Shown: positions 1 to 10,770, counted from the stretch's first letter. The stretch: DNA of 64,000 bases from Brachypterus glaber (GCA_958510825.1 OY294047.1:39571229-39635228), one strand, 5' to 3'. Translations and numbers: made by a program. The notes: generated by a model from the sequence alone, not told the origin.

Positions 1-325
1 GGTAGAGTACCAGGCCGGAAACCTTGGGGACTCTGGTTCGAATCCAGACTGACTGGCTAAATTACAATGTTAGAGACCGCATCTCGATCTCTGTTGAAGT
101 TCCTATATGTGAACGATACAAGGGTAAAGGGGTAAAAGGGCTCTTAAGACATTGTATATTGAGTTTATTCCCACTAACAAAATTAACCATCTTTCCTTTA
201 ATTAACAACTAACAAATTTGAGAAGAATAGAAAAGAAGGCATGTCCAATTAGTTAGTTTTCGAACGGGAGTCTCGGTAGCTCAGTTGGTAGAGCACAAGG
301 CCGGAAACCTTGGGGACTCTGGTTA
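1..325 (+). repeat. tRNA-derived SINE-like head, two tandem copies
   Basis: Two copies of a tRNA-like segment lie 286 bp apart. The first, cut by the window edge, keeps a perfect RNA polymerase III B box (GGTTCGAATCC, 35-45). The second keeps an A box (TAGCTCAGTTGG, 277-288) and stops just before its B box. A D-arm and a five-pair anticodon-like stem (296-312) with loop CCGGAAA can be drawn; position 33 would be C instead of U, and there is no acceptor stem pairing. This therefore looks like a tRNA-derived SINE in tandem, not a working tRNA gene. The spacer 50-270 would be the SINE body or intervening DNA. Confidence 0.6.
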
Positions 326-400
326 TATTAAATACACTATTAAAATTGTAGATATAAATGTTGTATCTTAAACTATAAATTAAATTTATTTATACCATAT

Positions 401-706
401 TCAGGGTTATTCAGAAATAAGTTCGAGAAATTTAAGAGGTGATTCTACGTTAAAAAATATGAAAAAAAGTTTTTTTAAAGGTTGGTCCGGAAATGAGCTC
501 TAAGGGGGTTGCGACCCTTCGAAGATGGACATATGGATGGGGAACAACAAAAGCACCAATAAAATTTTAATTCTGCAGGTAGATTTTCATTTAAAACTAA
601 GCAAAGAAGTTTGCTTTATCAAAACACCTAAATTTAATATTAAAGGATTAATAGCCTTTTAAAAAGTAACATTTTTAGTGGCACAAAATGTTACTTCCTC
701 TTAATT
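401..706 (+). mobile_element. Partial foldback/TIR element (family FB-A)
   Basis: It begins with CAGGGTTATTCAGAAATAAG and shares the block GTGATTCTACNT, then TGGTCCGGAAATGAGC, then GCGACCCTTCGAAGATGG, with the elements at 10895-11536 and 27402-29125. It ends in a short stem-loop whose arms read GTAACATTTT and AAAATGTTAC. Only the left half is present, so it is a truncated copy with no coding capacity. Confidence 0.75.
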
Positions 707-756
707 ATATATTTATTAAAAAACCGGTATACAGGTTACTTACTTACCTATCTTCT

Positions 757-953
757 ATAGAAACATGAAATTTGGTATGGGTGCCCTTAAAAACAAAACC
801 ACTCGACAACCTTGTTAAAACAGCAGTTCAAGGCCATATTTTGCCAACATTTAAAGGCCTTGACGTAGAAACATAAAATTTGATATGGTTGGGCTTTGGA
901 ACAATTGTCTAAAAAAAAGTTCAAGGTCCTACTTTTCCAAACTATTTAACGCC
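757..953 (+). repeat. Two diverged tandem copies of a ~106-bp repeat
   Basis: The motifs TAGAAACATGAAATTTGGTA (757) and TAGAAACATAAAATTTGATA (863) begin two units that also share AGTTCAAGG and TTTAANGCC blocks. No ORF or TIR is visible. Confidence 0.55.
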
Positions 954-1460
954 TCGAAATATGTAGTAGAAAAAACGCAATATCAACTCTGAATAGTTGA
1001 CTATAAAATATAGATGGATTGTTTTATTTTACAAGAAGTGGTTCTTTACTATGGACCTACCCGTCAGTGTACACTTCATTTAACAGAGATAACGGACCCA
1101 TTTCGGCATTTTATTTCCCCTGTTCCTTTCACCCCGTTCGTGCGGCAATTGTCACAAGGAAAACGGTTCTACATGGCCGTCTTTATAGACACACTTAATT
1201 TTAGCAGAGTTTGTTTTAAATTGTTGGCACACACGCATTGGAATGGCTTTCTCGAAAAGTTTTTAAGGAAATTTTAATTTTAGCGTAGGAATAATAATGG
1301 AATTGGTTTTATTATATTACAAAAAAAAAAAACACTTTAGCAAATTAGCCTCAAACAACAAAGTTGATATTATTTTAATTTATTTTATTTTTTACTAATC
1401 CAAATTTAACGTTAATATTTGGACTTAACTGGATAAATTATACATACAAATTATACATAT

Positions 1461-2182
1461 ACAGTGTACATTTGAAATAAGGTCTGAAATTTTAAGGGGT
1501 GATTCTACATCAGAAAATATGACAAAAAGTTCCTATAGACACATTATGCGTCGTAAGGGAGCTGAGCCCCTTTGAAACTGACTAAAAAATTCGGTTTTTA
1601 TATAATAACTCAGAAACCCTTTGAGATATAGCAAGAAAGTTTTGCACGTGAACTAATCTTAATAATACCCATCTTCTTATGTTATTTTCATGTACCTATT
1701 CTAACCAGGGGTGTGCGAAACGGGGCCTTATTAGATTTTTGTCCCAGACTTTTTTCTGTATAACTTTATTATAATTTTATTTTTAGAATATGCTTCGTGT
1801 TGTCAAAATACATAAAAAATGTATTCCTGTTGTAATACTGTAGGATTAACCGTTTGCGAGAAAAATTCAAATTAATTTTTCTCGAAAATGTATAATCCTA
1901 CAGTATTACAACAAGAGTACCTTTTTTATGTATTTTGATCTGAGGAATCATATTCCAAAAATAAAATAACAAAAAAGTTCCGCAGAAAAAAAATTTGGAG
2001 AAAAAACTGATAATAAAAAAGGAAAAGTACAAGAAAATAACATAAAAAGATGGGCCTTATTAAGATTAGTTTACCCGCAAAACCTAGTTGCTATTATATT
2101 AAATAAAAACCGTCAGTTTTTGTCATATTTTATGATGTAGAATCACCCCTTGAAATTTCGGACCCTATTTCAAATACACCGT
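1461..2182. mobile_element. Foldback element with long inverted arms
   Basis: The ends ACAGTGTACATTTGAAATA and its imperfect reverse complement (2164-2182) enclose long inverted arms of roughly 300-390 bp that meet in a tight hairpin around 1800-1945. The sub-terminal motif GGGGTGATTCTACATC is shared with family FB-A, so it is probably a divergent relative. No transposase ORF is present. Confidence 0.75.
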
Positions 2183-2675
2183 AAATTTTAAGTTGGTTGC
2201 TTCTTACAGATGCCGTGTCTTTTACTTTTTAAGGATTTAATTATGATATCTTTAATAAAATAAAAAGTATTTAACTTAAAATAATTTAAATTTGCCAGTA
2301 AACAAGGTCTTCCATGTTAACTTCGTAGCTTTCTAATACTAGAAATAAATATGCTCTTGATAACAGAAAATGAGTAACTTAGGAAGGGTCCATACGTAGT
2401 ACAAATGTACCCTATACATAGTACAATTTTTGTAAGCTTATAAAATATTTAAATTTTTGTAATTAATAATTATAATTAAAAATTTATTCCTGTATGGTTT
2501 TTGATTAAATCATGTTTTTTGTATACAAAAAGAATATGTAAATGTAATATTGTAAAGTGACACGTTTATTTTACTATTATCGTGCAAACCTTTCATAAAT
2601 CATGCTACACGAATAATGATATTATCACGAAATACAAGAAATATATACTTAAATATACTTTTGCCTCAATTCTTA

Positions 2676-3000
2676 CCATTTTTAATCGACTTCCAAAAAA
2701 GGAGGAGGTTATCAATTCGACGTGTGACTTTGTTTTTTTATGTTTGTTCCCGCATAACTTTGGAACGGATGAACAGAATTTGATAAAACTTTTTGCAACT
2801 TAAAGAGGATATTCATGAGGTGGTCCCGTTTTAATTTGACGCTCGGATAATGCCGGGCAAGCCGGATAATTAAAATAAATCTAATCGTTTTAACGCAGTT
2901 TCACTTAAAACCGGCTTAATTTGGTTCTAATACCAACCAATTTTTTAGAAAATGATCGGATAACTCGGATAAGCCGGATAACTTGATTAAGGGGTCACTC
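2676..3000. repeat. Dispersed-repeat debris with CGGATA motifs
   Basis: It contains CGACTTCCAAAAAAGGAGGA, a sequence commonly met as a repeat in insect genomes (from memory). This is followed by irregularly spaced CGGATAA motifs at 2843-2985. The 73-codon ORF crossing it is not credible as a gene. Confidence 0.4.
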
Positions 3001-3155
3001 AAATATTACGGCATCTTTTAAATGCCGCTAAACTCGATTCTGTGGAGCTGTATATTAAAATACCAAGAGAAAATTATAAAATTTGTGATTATAGCATAAG
3101 GCGTTTTGATTATTACTTGACGCTTAAAGTTCTGTGTCTCTAAAAAGTCTAAATA

Positions 3156-3367
3156 TAAAAACTTTTCGCAAAAAAATGAACCGACTTTTGTCTCTAAAAA
3201 GTAAAAAATATAAAATAAGTCGGTGCCAATTTAACAGCAAACAATTTATCAACAAAAATAATTGTTAGTATTTAATTTAGAGAGCGTTGAAATTGGCACC
3301 GGTTTATTTTTTATTTTTTACTTTTTAGAGACAAAAGTCGGTTCATTTTTTTTTGCGAAAAGTTTTT
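3156..3367. mobile_element. Foldback element, ~80-bp inverted arms
   Basis: The arms run from AAACTTTTCGCAAAAAAATG (left) to its reverse complement ending at about 3366, and include TTTTGTCTCTAAAAAGT and TCGGTGCCAATTT. The loop is about 50 bp. The plus-strand ORF at 3262-3462 is a by-product of the right arm. Confidence 0.7.
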
Positions 3368-4201
3368 CTTTAATATACATATTTTCTTATTTTCTTCCTT
3401 TTAAAAATAATACATTTCCTGGAAAACGGTGTAATGTATATTATCATGTAACAAATACCTGAATGTTATAGGATTAACTTCTTAAGAATGAAAGTAAATT
3501 GTATTTACAAAATATTGGTAAAACAAGATTTACCCGTAAAAGACCAACAATAACCTAATCTCCATTACAATACCTTTTATCTCTAATCTTCCAGTATAAT
3601 TATCAAAATAAACTTTTGACATTTAAACTAGCCGCCCATAAACCAAAAGCCTAATCCTTATAAATTCGTAATCCAGTTTGTTAACTATCTAGGGCCACTT
3701 TTCGTGGCATTAAATAGATTACGAATATGAATATTTAAACAAACTTGGTTAATCCGGGGCGGCCATTAGTAGAAGCATTAAACCGGAAGTTAACTGAGAC
3801 AGAAACAGTCCGAGATGATGTTTTGATCTTCATTATCGCCTGACTAAATTTTGCACGCACTCTAGAATGCTTTTAATCTTTCGTAATAATTACCAGATTT
3901 TTTATAAATGGTGAAATAGGATAAATGAGATGAATTTGGATAGATTGTAACCCACACGTGGGTTATTAGATTCGAATGTGAGTTGGAATATGTGGGCGTC
4001 AAGTCAAAACAGTGCACTTAAAACCAATATTACTAAGAGAAAAAAGGCAAACCAAACCTAGCTAAATGTTGTGATAATACAACACTGAATAGGTAGGTTT
4101 GTTAGGGTGGGTAGGTGCTTACACATTATATATTTTTGCTGAACCAAGTAAGCTACCGAGTGGGTAGTACCCATCTACCCTAACTAACCTACTAAAGTAG
4201 T
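3368..4201. other. Gene-free stretch
   Basis: No supported gene. A degenerate inverted pair GCCGCCC/GGGGCGGCC (about 3630-3765) and another around 4098-4195 (GTAGGTTTGTTAGGGTGGGT against ACCCATCTACCCTAACTAAC) look like old foldback remnants. Confidence 0.5.
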
Positions 4202-4259
4202 AAATTGATAAGAGAGTTTTTTGTATTTTCAGCATATGTATTAGTAAAAAATATATAAT

Positions 4260-4305
4260 TAACGCCTAGCGCTTTCAGTCATTTGAAGACTATCATCAGG
4301 CTCTG
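4260..4305 (-). ncRNA. Hammerhead-ribozyme-like core in Penelope-like element
   Basis: On the minus strand CTGATGA (4299-4293) is followed by a stem II (AGTC/GACT with a 7-nt loop) and GAAA (4276-4273). Next comes the self-complementary hexamer AGCGCT, which overlaps the last A of GAAA, and then A at the expected cleavage position. This matches the order CUGAUGA - II - GAA - III - UH. Stem I is poor here: only the first pair can be drawn. A palindromic stem III with no loop would need two molecules or a tandem pair to fold. Activity is inference. Confidence 0.55.
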
Positions 4306-4645
4306 AAAGGTAAGAAAAGGGAGAATTTAAAAAATAAAGAAACATTTTTTATAAAAATGCCTGTCATTGAAAATTTTTGAGGTTATGTGAAAATTTATAT
4401 GAAAAAGAAGATTACTTACTTGTTAGAGCCACTACAACAGGATACACAAAAAGGGGGAACAAGGTTCCGTACATTAATTAACAATAGATTTAAAAAACAA
4501 ATTTTTTAATAAAATAAATTAAAAAAATTAAAATCTTTCGGTCATTGTCAGTTGAGATATTTGACATAACAGAGCTTGTGAAAAACGTTGAAGAGACAAA
4601 AACAAAAAGTCACTAGAAAAGCGCGCTAAATTTGAAAATAATCAT

Positions 4646-5044
4646 TTAAATTAGGTTTTTAAAAAGAGGCTGAAAATTATGGTTTAGGTTAATTTGATTG
4701 TTTAAGCAGAAATTAAATTTGTGTTTTTTATTAAGGGTTATTTCTAGGTCTTCTAACAGGCTTAATTTTAGGTCATGTTTGTGTGTTTATATATGGTGAA
4801 TGATTTCAATGTTATTTTTAGGGCTGAATTGGTGGTTGTTGAATTTTAGGTGATGGCCAAAAGCAGAGTGGTTGGGCCTTTTTAAGTGTTCACTACATCT
4901 TATGTTAATGGATCTTGTGGTTTTTCCTAAATAAAATTTTGAGCAATTTTGGCAAGTTAATTTGTAAATACCACATTTTTTAAAGGTTGGGGTTGGAGCT
5001 TTCGTGTTAATTGAACAGTTACCTAATTTTGTTTGTGTTTTGAA
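4646..5044 (-). pseudogene. Penelope-like element GIY-YIG endonuclease, C-terminal relic
   Basis: Reading the minus strand from 5044 gives an almost continuous frame ending at the natural-looking stop TAA at 4648-4646. The visible motifs are CGIYKLTCQNCSKFYLG (the GIY ... YLG catalytic signature with the Cys pair typical of Penelope-like elements), then TTRSINIRCSEH, supplying the conserved Arg and His of the domain, then an ALF-like tail rich in Asn. One in-frame TAA interrupts it, in the segment reading IIHHI-stop-THKHD, so it cannot make the whole product. The family role is nicking of target DNA for reverse transcription by the same polyprotein. The absence of the RT domain upstream and the stop indicate a dead copy. 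It is too interrupted to be caught by a simple ATG ORF search. Confidence 0.85.
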
Positions 5045-5110
5045 TGAATAATTATTTATTTTTTACTAATACATATGCTGAAAATACAAAAAACTGTCTT
5101 GTCAATTTTC

Positions 5111-5404
5111 TATTAAACCAGCATATAAGTCTACAAACATTCTTATTAATTTACTAAAATAGTATTTAGATAGTATCTGGTGCTCTAGTGCTTTACGTCA
5201 CATCCAAAATGTTAAAAATTGGGATGGGAATAGTTTATTACGCACCGCAATCTACCAACTAAACATCCAAAAAACGCAAAAATTATCTTAATATTAGTTT
5301 GTCAATTTGAGGTTATGTGTTTGACGTTTACTAATTTTCTAACAGCAGATATGTAAAATCGGCTGATTGTCACTTTTCAACCGTTGTCATAGGCAACGGG
5401 TGGG
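5111..5404. other. Gene-free stretch
   Basis: AT-rich DNA with no supported gene or repeat boundary. Confidence 0.5.
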
Positions 5405-5448
5405 AAATAGGCACTAACTACTAACTAGTTAGTAGTTAGTGCCTATTT
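5405..5448. repeat. Perfect 44-bp palindrome
   Basis: AAATAGGCACTAACTACTAA and onward reads identically on both strands, with the centre between 5426 and 5427 and no loop. It probably marks the collapsed centre of a foldback element; no flanking target duplication was recognised. Confidence 0.9.
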
Positions 5449-6399
5449 ATTTACCTAGTTAACTAGGTTGTAGGAAAAATTAGGTAAATTATTATTTTGG
5501 CACTTATTATTCAGTCTCTTCCAAAATACCTTGATTCATTTTTAGGTCTATTAGTTTGTAGTCAAGCCTAAACAAGTAAAATGTAGAATTAGTTTGGTTC
5601 ATAGCCTTTTATATTTATTGAGTCCTGGCTAGAAGAAGTACTTGTTTATCTACAATTAAAAATATTCAAATAGTTTTATATTCAGAAGGTACTTTATTCT
5701 TTTATCCAGGATTTACTATTAGTATTTCTTTCTTTTATCAATAACTTACTATTATATTAGTGCAAATAGGTGTTACTTTAAGTAATTAACGTTCATTCAA
5801 ACCCATTATCGTTAATCCAAGCCCCCACGTACCTATAGGATTTCCACTATAACAGCGTTAATCTATTTGCCTGGAGACATGCCCTTTGTCCAACATTTCA
5901 ACCCTTTATCTTTATGTGTTACGGGAATGGTGTAGACTTTAGTCAAAAGTCCCGCACTAAAAATACATTTTACTTTGAATTATTTTTATTTGTAAGGATT
6001 TTTATTTTTTATTTTTTTTTTAATGTTATTAATTATTATGTTCTCGATTATAATAACCCACTTTAAAGTGATTTATTGAGAATAACTATTATTAAGTTAG
6101 TTATTTAAAACAAATTACATGGTACGCATTTTAAAGTAATTTTTATTGATGTAAATCAAAAACAGTATAGGTACTGGGACTGACCCCTGCTAACTCTTAA
6201 AAATTTCTGAGATCACCTATTAAATTATTAATTTTATCAAATACTTGTTTTAGCTTTGTTTTTTTTTTCAAAAGTGCACGATTTTGATGTCAAAATTAGC
6301 TTATATATATTTTTTTCGGGCTAAATGTTATCGACTGCAACAACTTTTATTCTAAAACTAAAACCAACGTAACTATGTAATCAGTGTATTTTTGTAAAT
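5449..6399. other. Gene-free stretch
   Basis: No supported gene. Low-complexity T-rich tracts occur around 5985-6025. Confidence 0.5.
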
Positions 6400-6445
6400 A
6401 ATCTTTGCCCAGCACTTTCGTTTCACAACATCATCAGGGCAAGGG
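6400..6445 (-). ncRNA. Second hammerhead-ribozyme-like core
   Basis: On the minus strand CTGATGA (6437-6431), stem II (GTT/AAC with a 4-nt loop), GAAA (6419-6416) and AGTGCT follow in the same order as in the 4.3-kb copy. Both copies carry a T directly after CTGATGA. Here a five-pair stem I is present: TTGCC before the core pairs with GGCAA after the expected cleavage point. The cleavage position is G, where hammerheads need A, C or U, so this copy is probably inactive. No Penelope coding sequence was seen around it; it may be a lone terminal-repeat fragment. Confidence 0.5.
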
Positions 6446-8698
6446 CAAGTAAGCTTTTATTTCTTATAGGCAATATAACAATTGAAAATTTAGGCGAATA
6501 ACAAATTACATGATGTGATAAATATGCTAGGGCATCTGCGATGTATTTGCACATGCGCAATACTATTGTTGTTTTTGACAAGTATTTCTTAACCTTACTT
6601 TTATGTGTCAAATAAAAATTGTAAAAAATGCAACCAAAAACAATAAATATCTACGAAGAAACGTCGAAAAATTTTTTTTTACTTATTTTATATGAATTTT
6701 TCGAGGTGTGTTTGAATTTTGGTATTTTATAGACCTATTTTTAGTACACCAGAGACTGACCCTTTGCTCTTACATAAAGCAACAATACAGGTTATGTTTA
6801 AAATTATAAAAAAATTCAGCAAAAAAAAAAAAAATAAAACACAGTAGAAGTCAAAAAATAAACAAAAACAAACGACGATCTGACAGTACTGACAGTATAA
6901 ACGAACTACTAATAATTCGCCACCCCAGTATTGGTTTGTCCTATCTCCATTTTTGAACATTTTAAGATTTTTACTGGGGGATTTTTGAAGATAAGAATAA
7001 TCAATACTGGAGTGACGAATTGATATATGACCGACAGTATTTAACAGCTGACAGAGATGCGTACTGCGCAAGGTCAGATAAATCGCGTTATCATTTCGCT
7101 GCCACGTTCTGTCACAAAAAAACTTGCGCAGGCTGGACTATTAGTCCTCTTTTCTTCTCTATGATTAAAATATAAAACAAAAAATAAATACATGTGATTT
7201 AGAGGAATGTGAGGTTAAGTTGTCCAATATCCCGAATATCTAGGTAAAAGTGAGAAATATAAGGAAGGAAGAAGAAGAAGAAGTGCAAATTTTTATTCTA
7301 TTAGAATTTTAATAAAAAAGAAGATACTAGAAGATGAAAAGTTTAAACTTGAAAAGCATGGGACAGAAAGAGAAATTTTTGACTTTGTTACGTAGAAACA
7401 CAGAAATAGGAAGGCGGCCAGACTTTTGAAGTCTATATGTGTGTTTGTACTTTCACATGATGTACACTGATTGTTGAATGCAGTTCAAGTCTGTTGCCAC
7501 TGACTGCAAAACGTATCGCCACTATACGGAATTACTTTTTTACAGTAATGGCAGTAATAATTTCGAATTTATTTTAAAAGCTTTTCTGGGCGCGGTTCTC
7601 TAGCCATATCTATGGCTTTTTTAATCTTTATATTAACTGAGGTTCTTAAACAATAAGTCGTAAGACTAGCCAAGCTGTTGCAAAGAAATGGTTGTAGAAC
7701 AGGGCAGGATTACAATTCTGAAAGAAGTACAAAATAAGTTGCAAAATAATTTGGGTGGCTAGAACTGCAGATCATACGCAGATTTGTTTATCTGGCTTGG
7801 TTTAACCAAAAACGACCAGTCGAGTCGCTCATAATCTTCGATTTAAAAAAAATCTTAGGCATTTTCATTATTTGACATTTTTTAGTCTAATTCGAGGGGC
7901 CTTAGATAAATACAATGAAACAAAAGAAGGTTTTAAGTAGACTAATATAAAGTCTGATGTTTTTTCTTGTAAACAAACCTGAATGAATTGAGATAACTCA
8001 AATAGTGTATTAATTATTTTAGATTAAAGATGACAATGTTGTTCGCAAAATTACCATAAAGTATACAAATTCAAGTACCTGAGCCACCCGACTGGTCTTA
8101 TTTCGCTGGACTAAGCCATTTATTTTCAAATTATTCAAGACTGTAGTATATTATTCAACGAGCGTATAATAATTGCTATAACTCATCCGAAACATTATTA
8201 GCTATTATACGCGAGTCCAATACTATACTTTATCCACGCCGTTTGGCTAATTTTTGCTGAACCGTGGTTTATAGGGCTATTAATCACGAACGTGGATAAA
8301 AATATTTTCTCAAAAAAAAAAAGTCCAAATATGACAAATTTTTAGAGAATTACTGGTTACAGACTTTCTTGTACAAAAGGTTTGGACTTTTTGTTAAAAA
8401 TCAAAGGTTTTAAGCATGAAAAAAACTTGTCAAAATGGTTTGGTTTGCAAACGTTTGGTCTGAACAATAGAAATGTAACGAGAAAAAATAATAAGTATAG
8501 ATCTTTAGAATCTTCTATTCAAAAATTGCGTTTTAACTGACTATATTTTCCATTATAGCAGTAAAAAGATAAAATCTTATCCTACAAAAAAACAAACAAT
8601 TGTAAACCAAAAACAATTCTCCGGCAAACAACGTCACAACTCAACGAGTTTACCGCCCCCTATTCGAGTTTAATCTTAAAACAGTTCTTTGTTTTCAG
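6446..8698. other. Gene-free stretch
   Basis: No supported gene. The 114-codon minus-strand ORF at 6727-7071 has a Phe/Leu/Cys-rich homopolymer-driven composition and no splice context. A small imperfect hairpin (about 8159-8216, arms around GCGTATAATA/TATTATACGC) is the only structure noted. Confidence 0.5.
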
Positions 8699-8842
8699 CT
8701 GGTCGAATTTCAACAATCACCATCAATCATGGGGTCGGCCAAGAACAACAATGGCGAAGAGAAAGGGGTGGAGGAGCGGTATTCTGCCGGACTATCCCGA
8801 ACAGAAACATTTATGCGAGGGTTGTATTTGCTGAACCGATAA
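8699..8842 (+). CDS. Candidate 5' coding exon, unknown protein
   Basis: A strong splice acceptor (CTTTGTTTTCAG, ending at 8698) is followed by 30 bp of leader and an ATG at 8729 in good context. The frame is MGSAKNNNGEEKGVEERYSA and onward to a stop at 8840-8842. A GT at 8821 (GCGAGG|GTTGTA), a weak donor, would end the exon after 30 complete codons plus two bases. The acidic, Gly-rich opening and higher GC than its surroundings suggest real coding sequence. The protein is not recognised. It lies on the same strand as the USP2-like exon 8 kb downstream, but nothing shows that they belong together. The alternative is a chance ORF after a chance acceptor. The longer frame at 8689-8961 is less protein-like. 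Confidence 0.35.
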   Translation: MVEFQQSPSIMGSAKNNNGEEKGVEERYSAGLSRTETFMRGLYLLNR

Positions 8843-9363
8843 AGAGTGATGGACGGGTATGTCCGCACATAACCACATATCCTGCGCTACATGGACGCAG
8901 CAAAATTGCTCTACAATTTAAACAGGACTACACTGTAAAAAAAATATTTGCTGTACATTAAATCAGCTTCATAGTTCATGTTGAAGAAGTTATGTAACCT
9001 AAATTATTGACATCTCTACAGTAGAGGCAAATTAATTCTACACCAAGTACCGACACTGACAAATAAATATGTCCAATTTAAAAAGCAAGGCGCTTTTTTG
9101 CGCTGCTGGCAAGCCGCATATGAGCCGCGTTGCTGATAAGAAATAAAATCCCTCAAAATGTAAGAATAAAATAGACAATTCGCAAAAAGTATGGTTAATT
9201 GTTAAACGATTTGACAGAAGAATTTAAAATGTGGTACGTTTTATTTAATTAGTTTTAAAATGGTTTATTCCAACTGGTTGGATCTTTTACAGAGTGTAGC
9301 AGTCAAACGAAATATTTGACACATCTGGATTAGACTTATTGAAGTACCTACGTAGAGCATACA
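8843..9363. other. Gene-free stretch
   Basis: Nothing supported. Confidence 0.5.
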
Positions 9364-10180
9364 CTCTAAATGTTATTTGTTAATACATATTTTTTATTTA
9401 TATCGCCACCATTGGTATTTAATACTTTACTTGTGATATTAAATACTGCAATCTGTGTATTTTATACGAAATGTTGTCATAGTAACATAGAGACCGTGCT
9501 CGTACATTTGGATCCCCACGCAACATGTGTTTATTAATACTGTAACATTTAGTAAATTATATCACAGTTATAGTTTGGTATACTTTAAGTTGTAGTTGTT
9601 GTGTTATTGATCTAGTTTAAAGTATGTTAAAGTATTTAGTAAAATAACAATCGGTAAATAATACCAAAATTTGATTGGTAATAATACAGAGAAAAGTAAA
9701 AAAAAAAGGATCGATTATTTTATCAGTGTGTAATTGTGTGTAGTTGCAATCTTTATATGATTACTAATCAAAATTTTGGTATTATTTACCGATTGTTAAT
9801 TTTTCTGAATACTGTGACATAGTTTAAACTATATCAGTAATACAGGGGCAGACAAAAAGGGCCATTGGGCCTACTTGTCAGGCGTCGGAGCCTACCCACC
9901 TTTTACTACTACTATATCAGTAATACAACTTAACTACAACTCAAAGTATACCATAATATAAGTGTGATATTCCTTACCAGTAATTTTTACTATAACATGC
10001 TAGTATTAATAAACACATGTTGCGTGGGGATCCAAATGTACCAGGACAGTCTCTATATTAGTATAACATTTTGTATACAATACACACATTGCAGTATTGA
10101 ATATCACAAGAAAAATATTAAATACCAATGGTGGCGATATAAATAACAAATAAGTATTTACAATTAAAATTTGGTATTAA
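9364..10180. mobile_element. Long foldback element (family FB-B)
   Basis: Inverted arms of more than 300 bp share, among others, TATATCGCCACCATTGG, ACATTTGGATCCCCACGCAA, ACATGTGTTTATTAATA and AATCGGTAAATAATACC, and close on a unique centre near 9675-9760. A half copy lies at 21370-21690. There is no transposase ORF; the 60-codon ORF at 9964-10146 is an arm artefact. Confidence 0.85.
9845..9910. mobile_element. 66-bp insertion with 17-bp target duplication
   Basis: A 66-bp GC-richer segment is bracketed by two identical 17-bp copies of ACTATATCAGTAATACA (9828-9844 and 9911-9927). The half copy of the host element at 21.4 kb has the empty site with one copy of this sequence. It ends in a short ACT repeat. 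This is the signature of target-primed retrotransposition of a tiny, 5'-truncated element. Confidence 0.85.
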
Positions 10181-10639
10181 AATTACAACGACATTTTCTT
10201 AGTATAGGTCGAATCACTACTTGGTGTGGTGTTTAGAACATTTTTTAAAACTTGTCAAGCGACAAGAGCATAATACATCGTACATACATAATAATTCTAA
10301 GCAATGGCATTGCAAAAAATCTAAAATTTAAATTTCTTTAAATTAAAATTCCTCTAAATATTCAAAAAATAGGACAAAATCTAACGACATTTGGGTAGTT
10401 AACTATGTTAAACTTTCTATTAAGTTTAAGAGTATTGACAATAGATTTTATAGATTACGTTAAACTAGTTCTGCAAGTGCTGAAACGACCTATTTTAAAT
10501 TTAATCTGCACTTTATCTATACCATATTTAACCTTTATATCCTTAAACTTTTATCATTTTAATTTTATATCAAACTTAATTCGCCACGAGCAATTTTCAT
10601 CTACCCGTATGTGCCCTGATTTGGTTGGCAGTATAGTTC

Positions 10640-10770
10640 ATTCCTGATGGAAAGAGATCGACCGAAACGAGTCCGAGAGTCCCGGATTATTATCATATAT
10701 CGTCCAAGATTGGACTCCGGGATTACCAAAAGGGAGGCAACTATACCAATTTGAATTTGAATTTATAAGC
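10640..10770 (+). repeat. Possible LINE/SINE 3' end with (TTTGAA)n tail
   Basis: A GC-richer block with an inverted pair (GTCCCGGATT / ACTCCGGGAT) is followed by AAGGGAGGCAACTATACC and the hexanucleotide tail AATTTGAATTTGAATTT (10750-10766). This layout is typical of a non-LTR element 3' end. No coding sequence is recognised upstream. Confidence 0.35.

Larger units (their letters stand above)
4202..5110 (-). mobile_element. 5'-truncated Penelope-like element
   Basis: A minus-strand retroelement relic about 0.9 kb long. It contains the GIY-YIG endonuclease end of a Penelope-like ORF (4646-5044) followed by a hammerhead-like core (4260-4300). It is bounded by inverted arms of about 58 bp (4202-4260 and 5052-5110, sharing TTTTTTGTATTTTCAGCATA). 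Penelope-like elements are known for severe 5' truncation, mixed direct or inverted terminal copies and hammerhead motifs in their terminal repeats, which fits all three observations. The reverse-transcriptase domain is absent. Confidence 0.8.

Noticed and set aside
271..325. Genuine tRNA gene
   Set aside because: No acceptor stem, no B box in this copy, and position 33 would be C; better explained as a SINE head.
1014..1277. 87-codon plus-strand ORF
   Set aside because: No splice context, no recognisable domain, and it lies between two foldback elements; kept out despite moderately balanced composition.
6727..7071. 114-codon minus-strand ORF
   Set aside because: Long Phe/Leu/Ile/Cys run comes from poly-A/T tracts; no family resemblance.
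8689..8961. 90-codon ORF overlapping the 8.7-kb exon candidate
   Set aside because: The frame begins before the acceptor and its product is less protein-like than the frame starting at ATG 8729.
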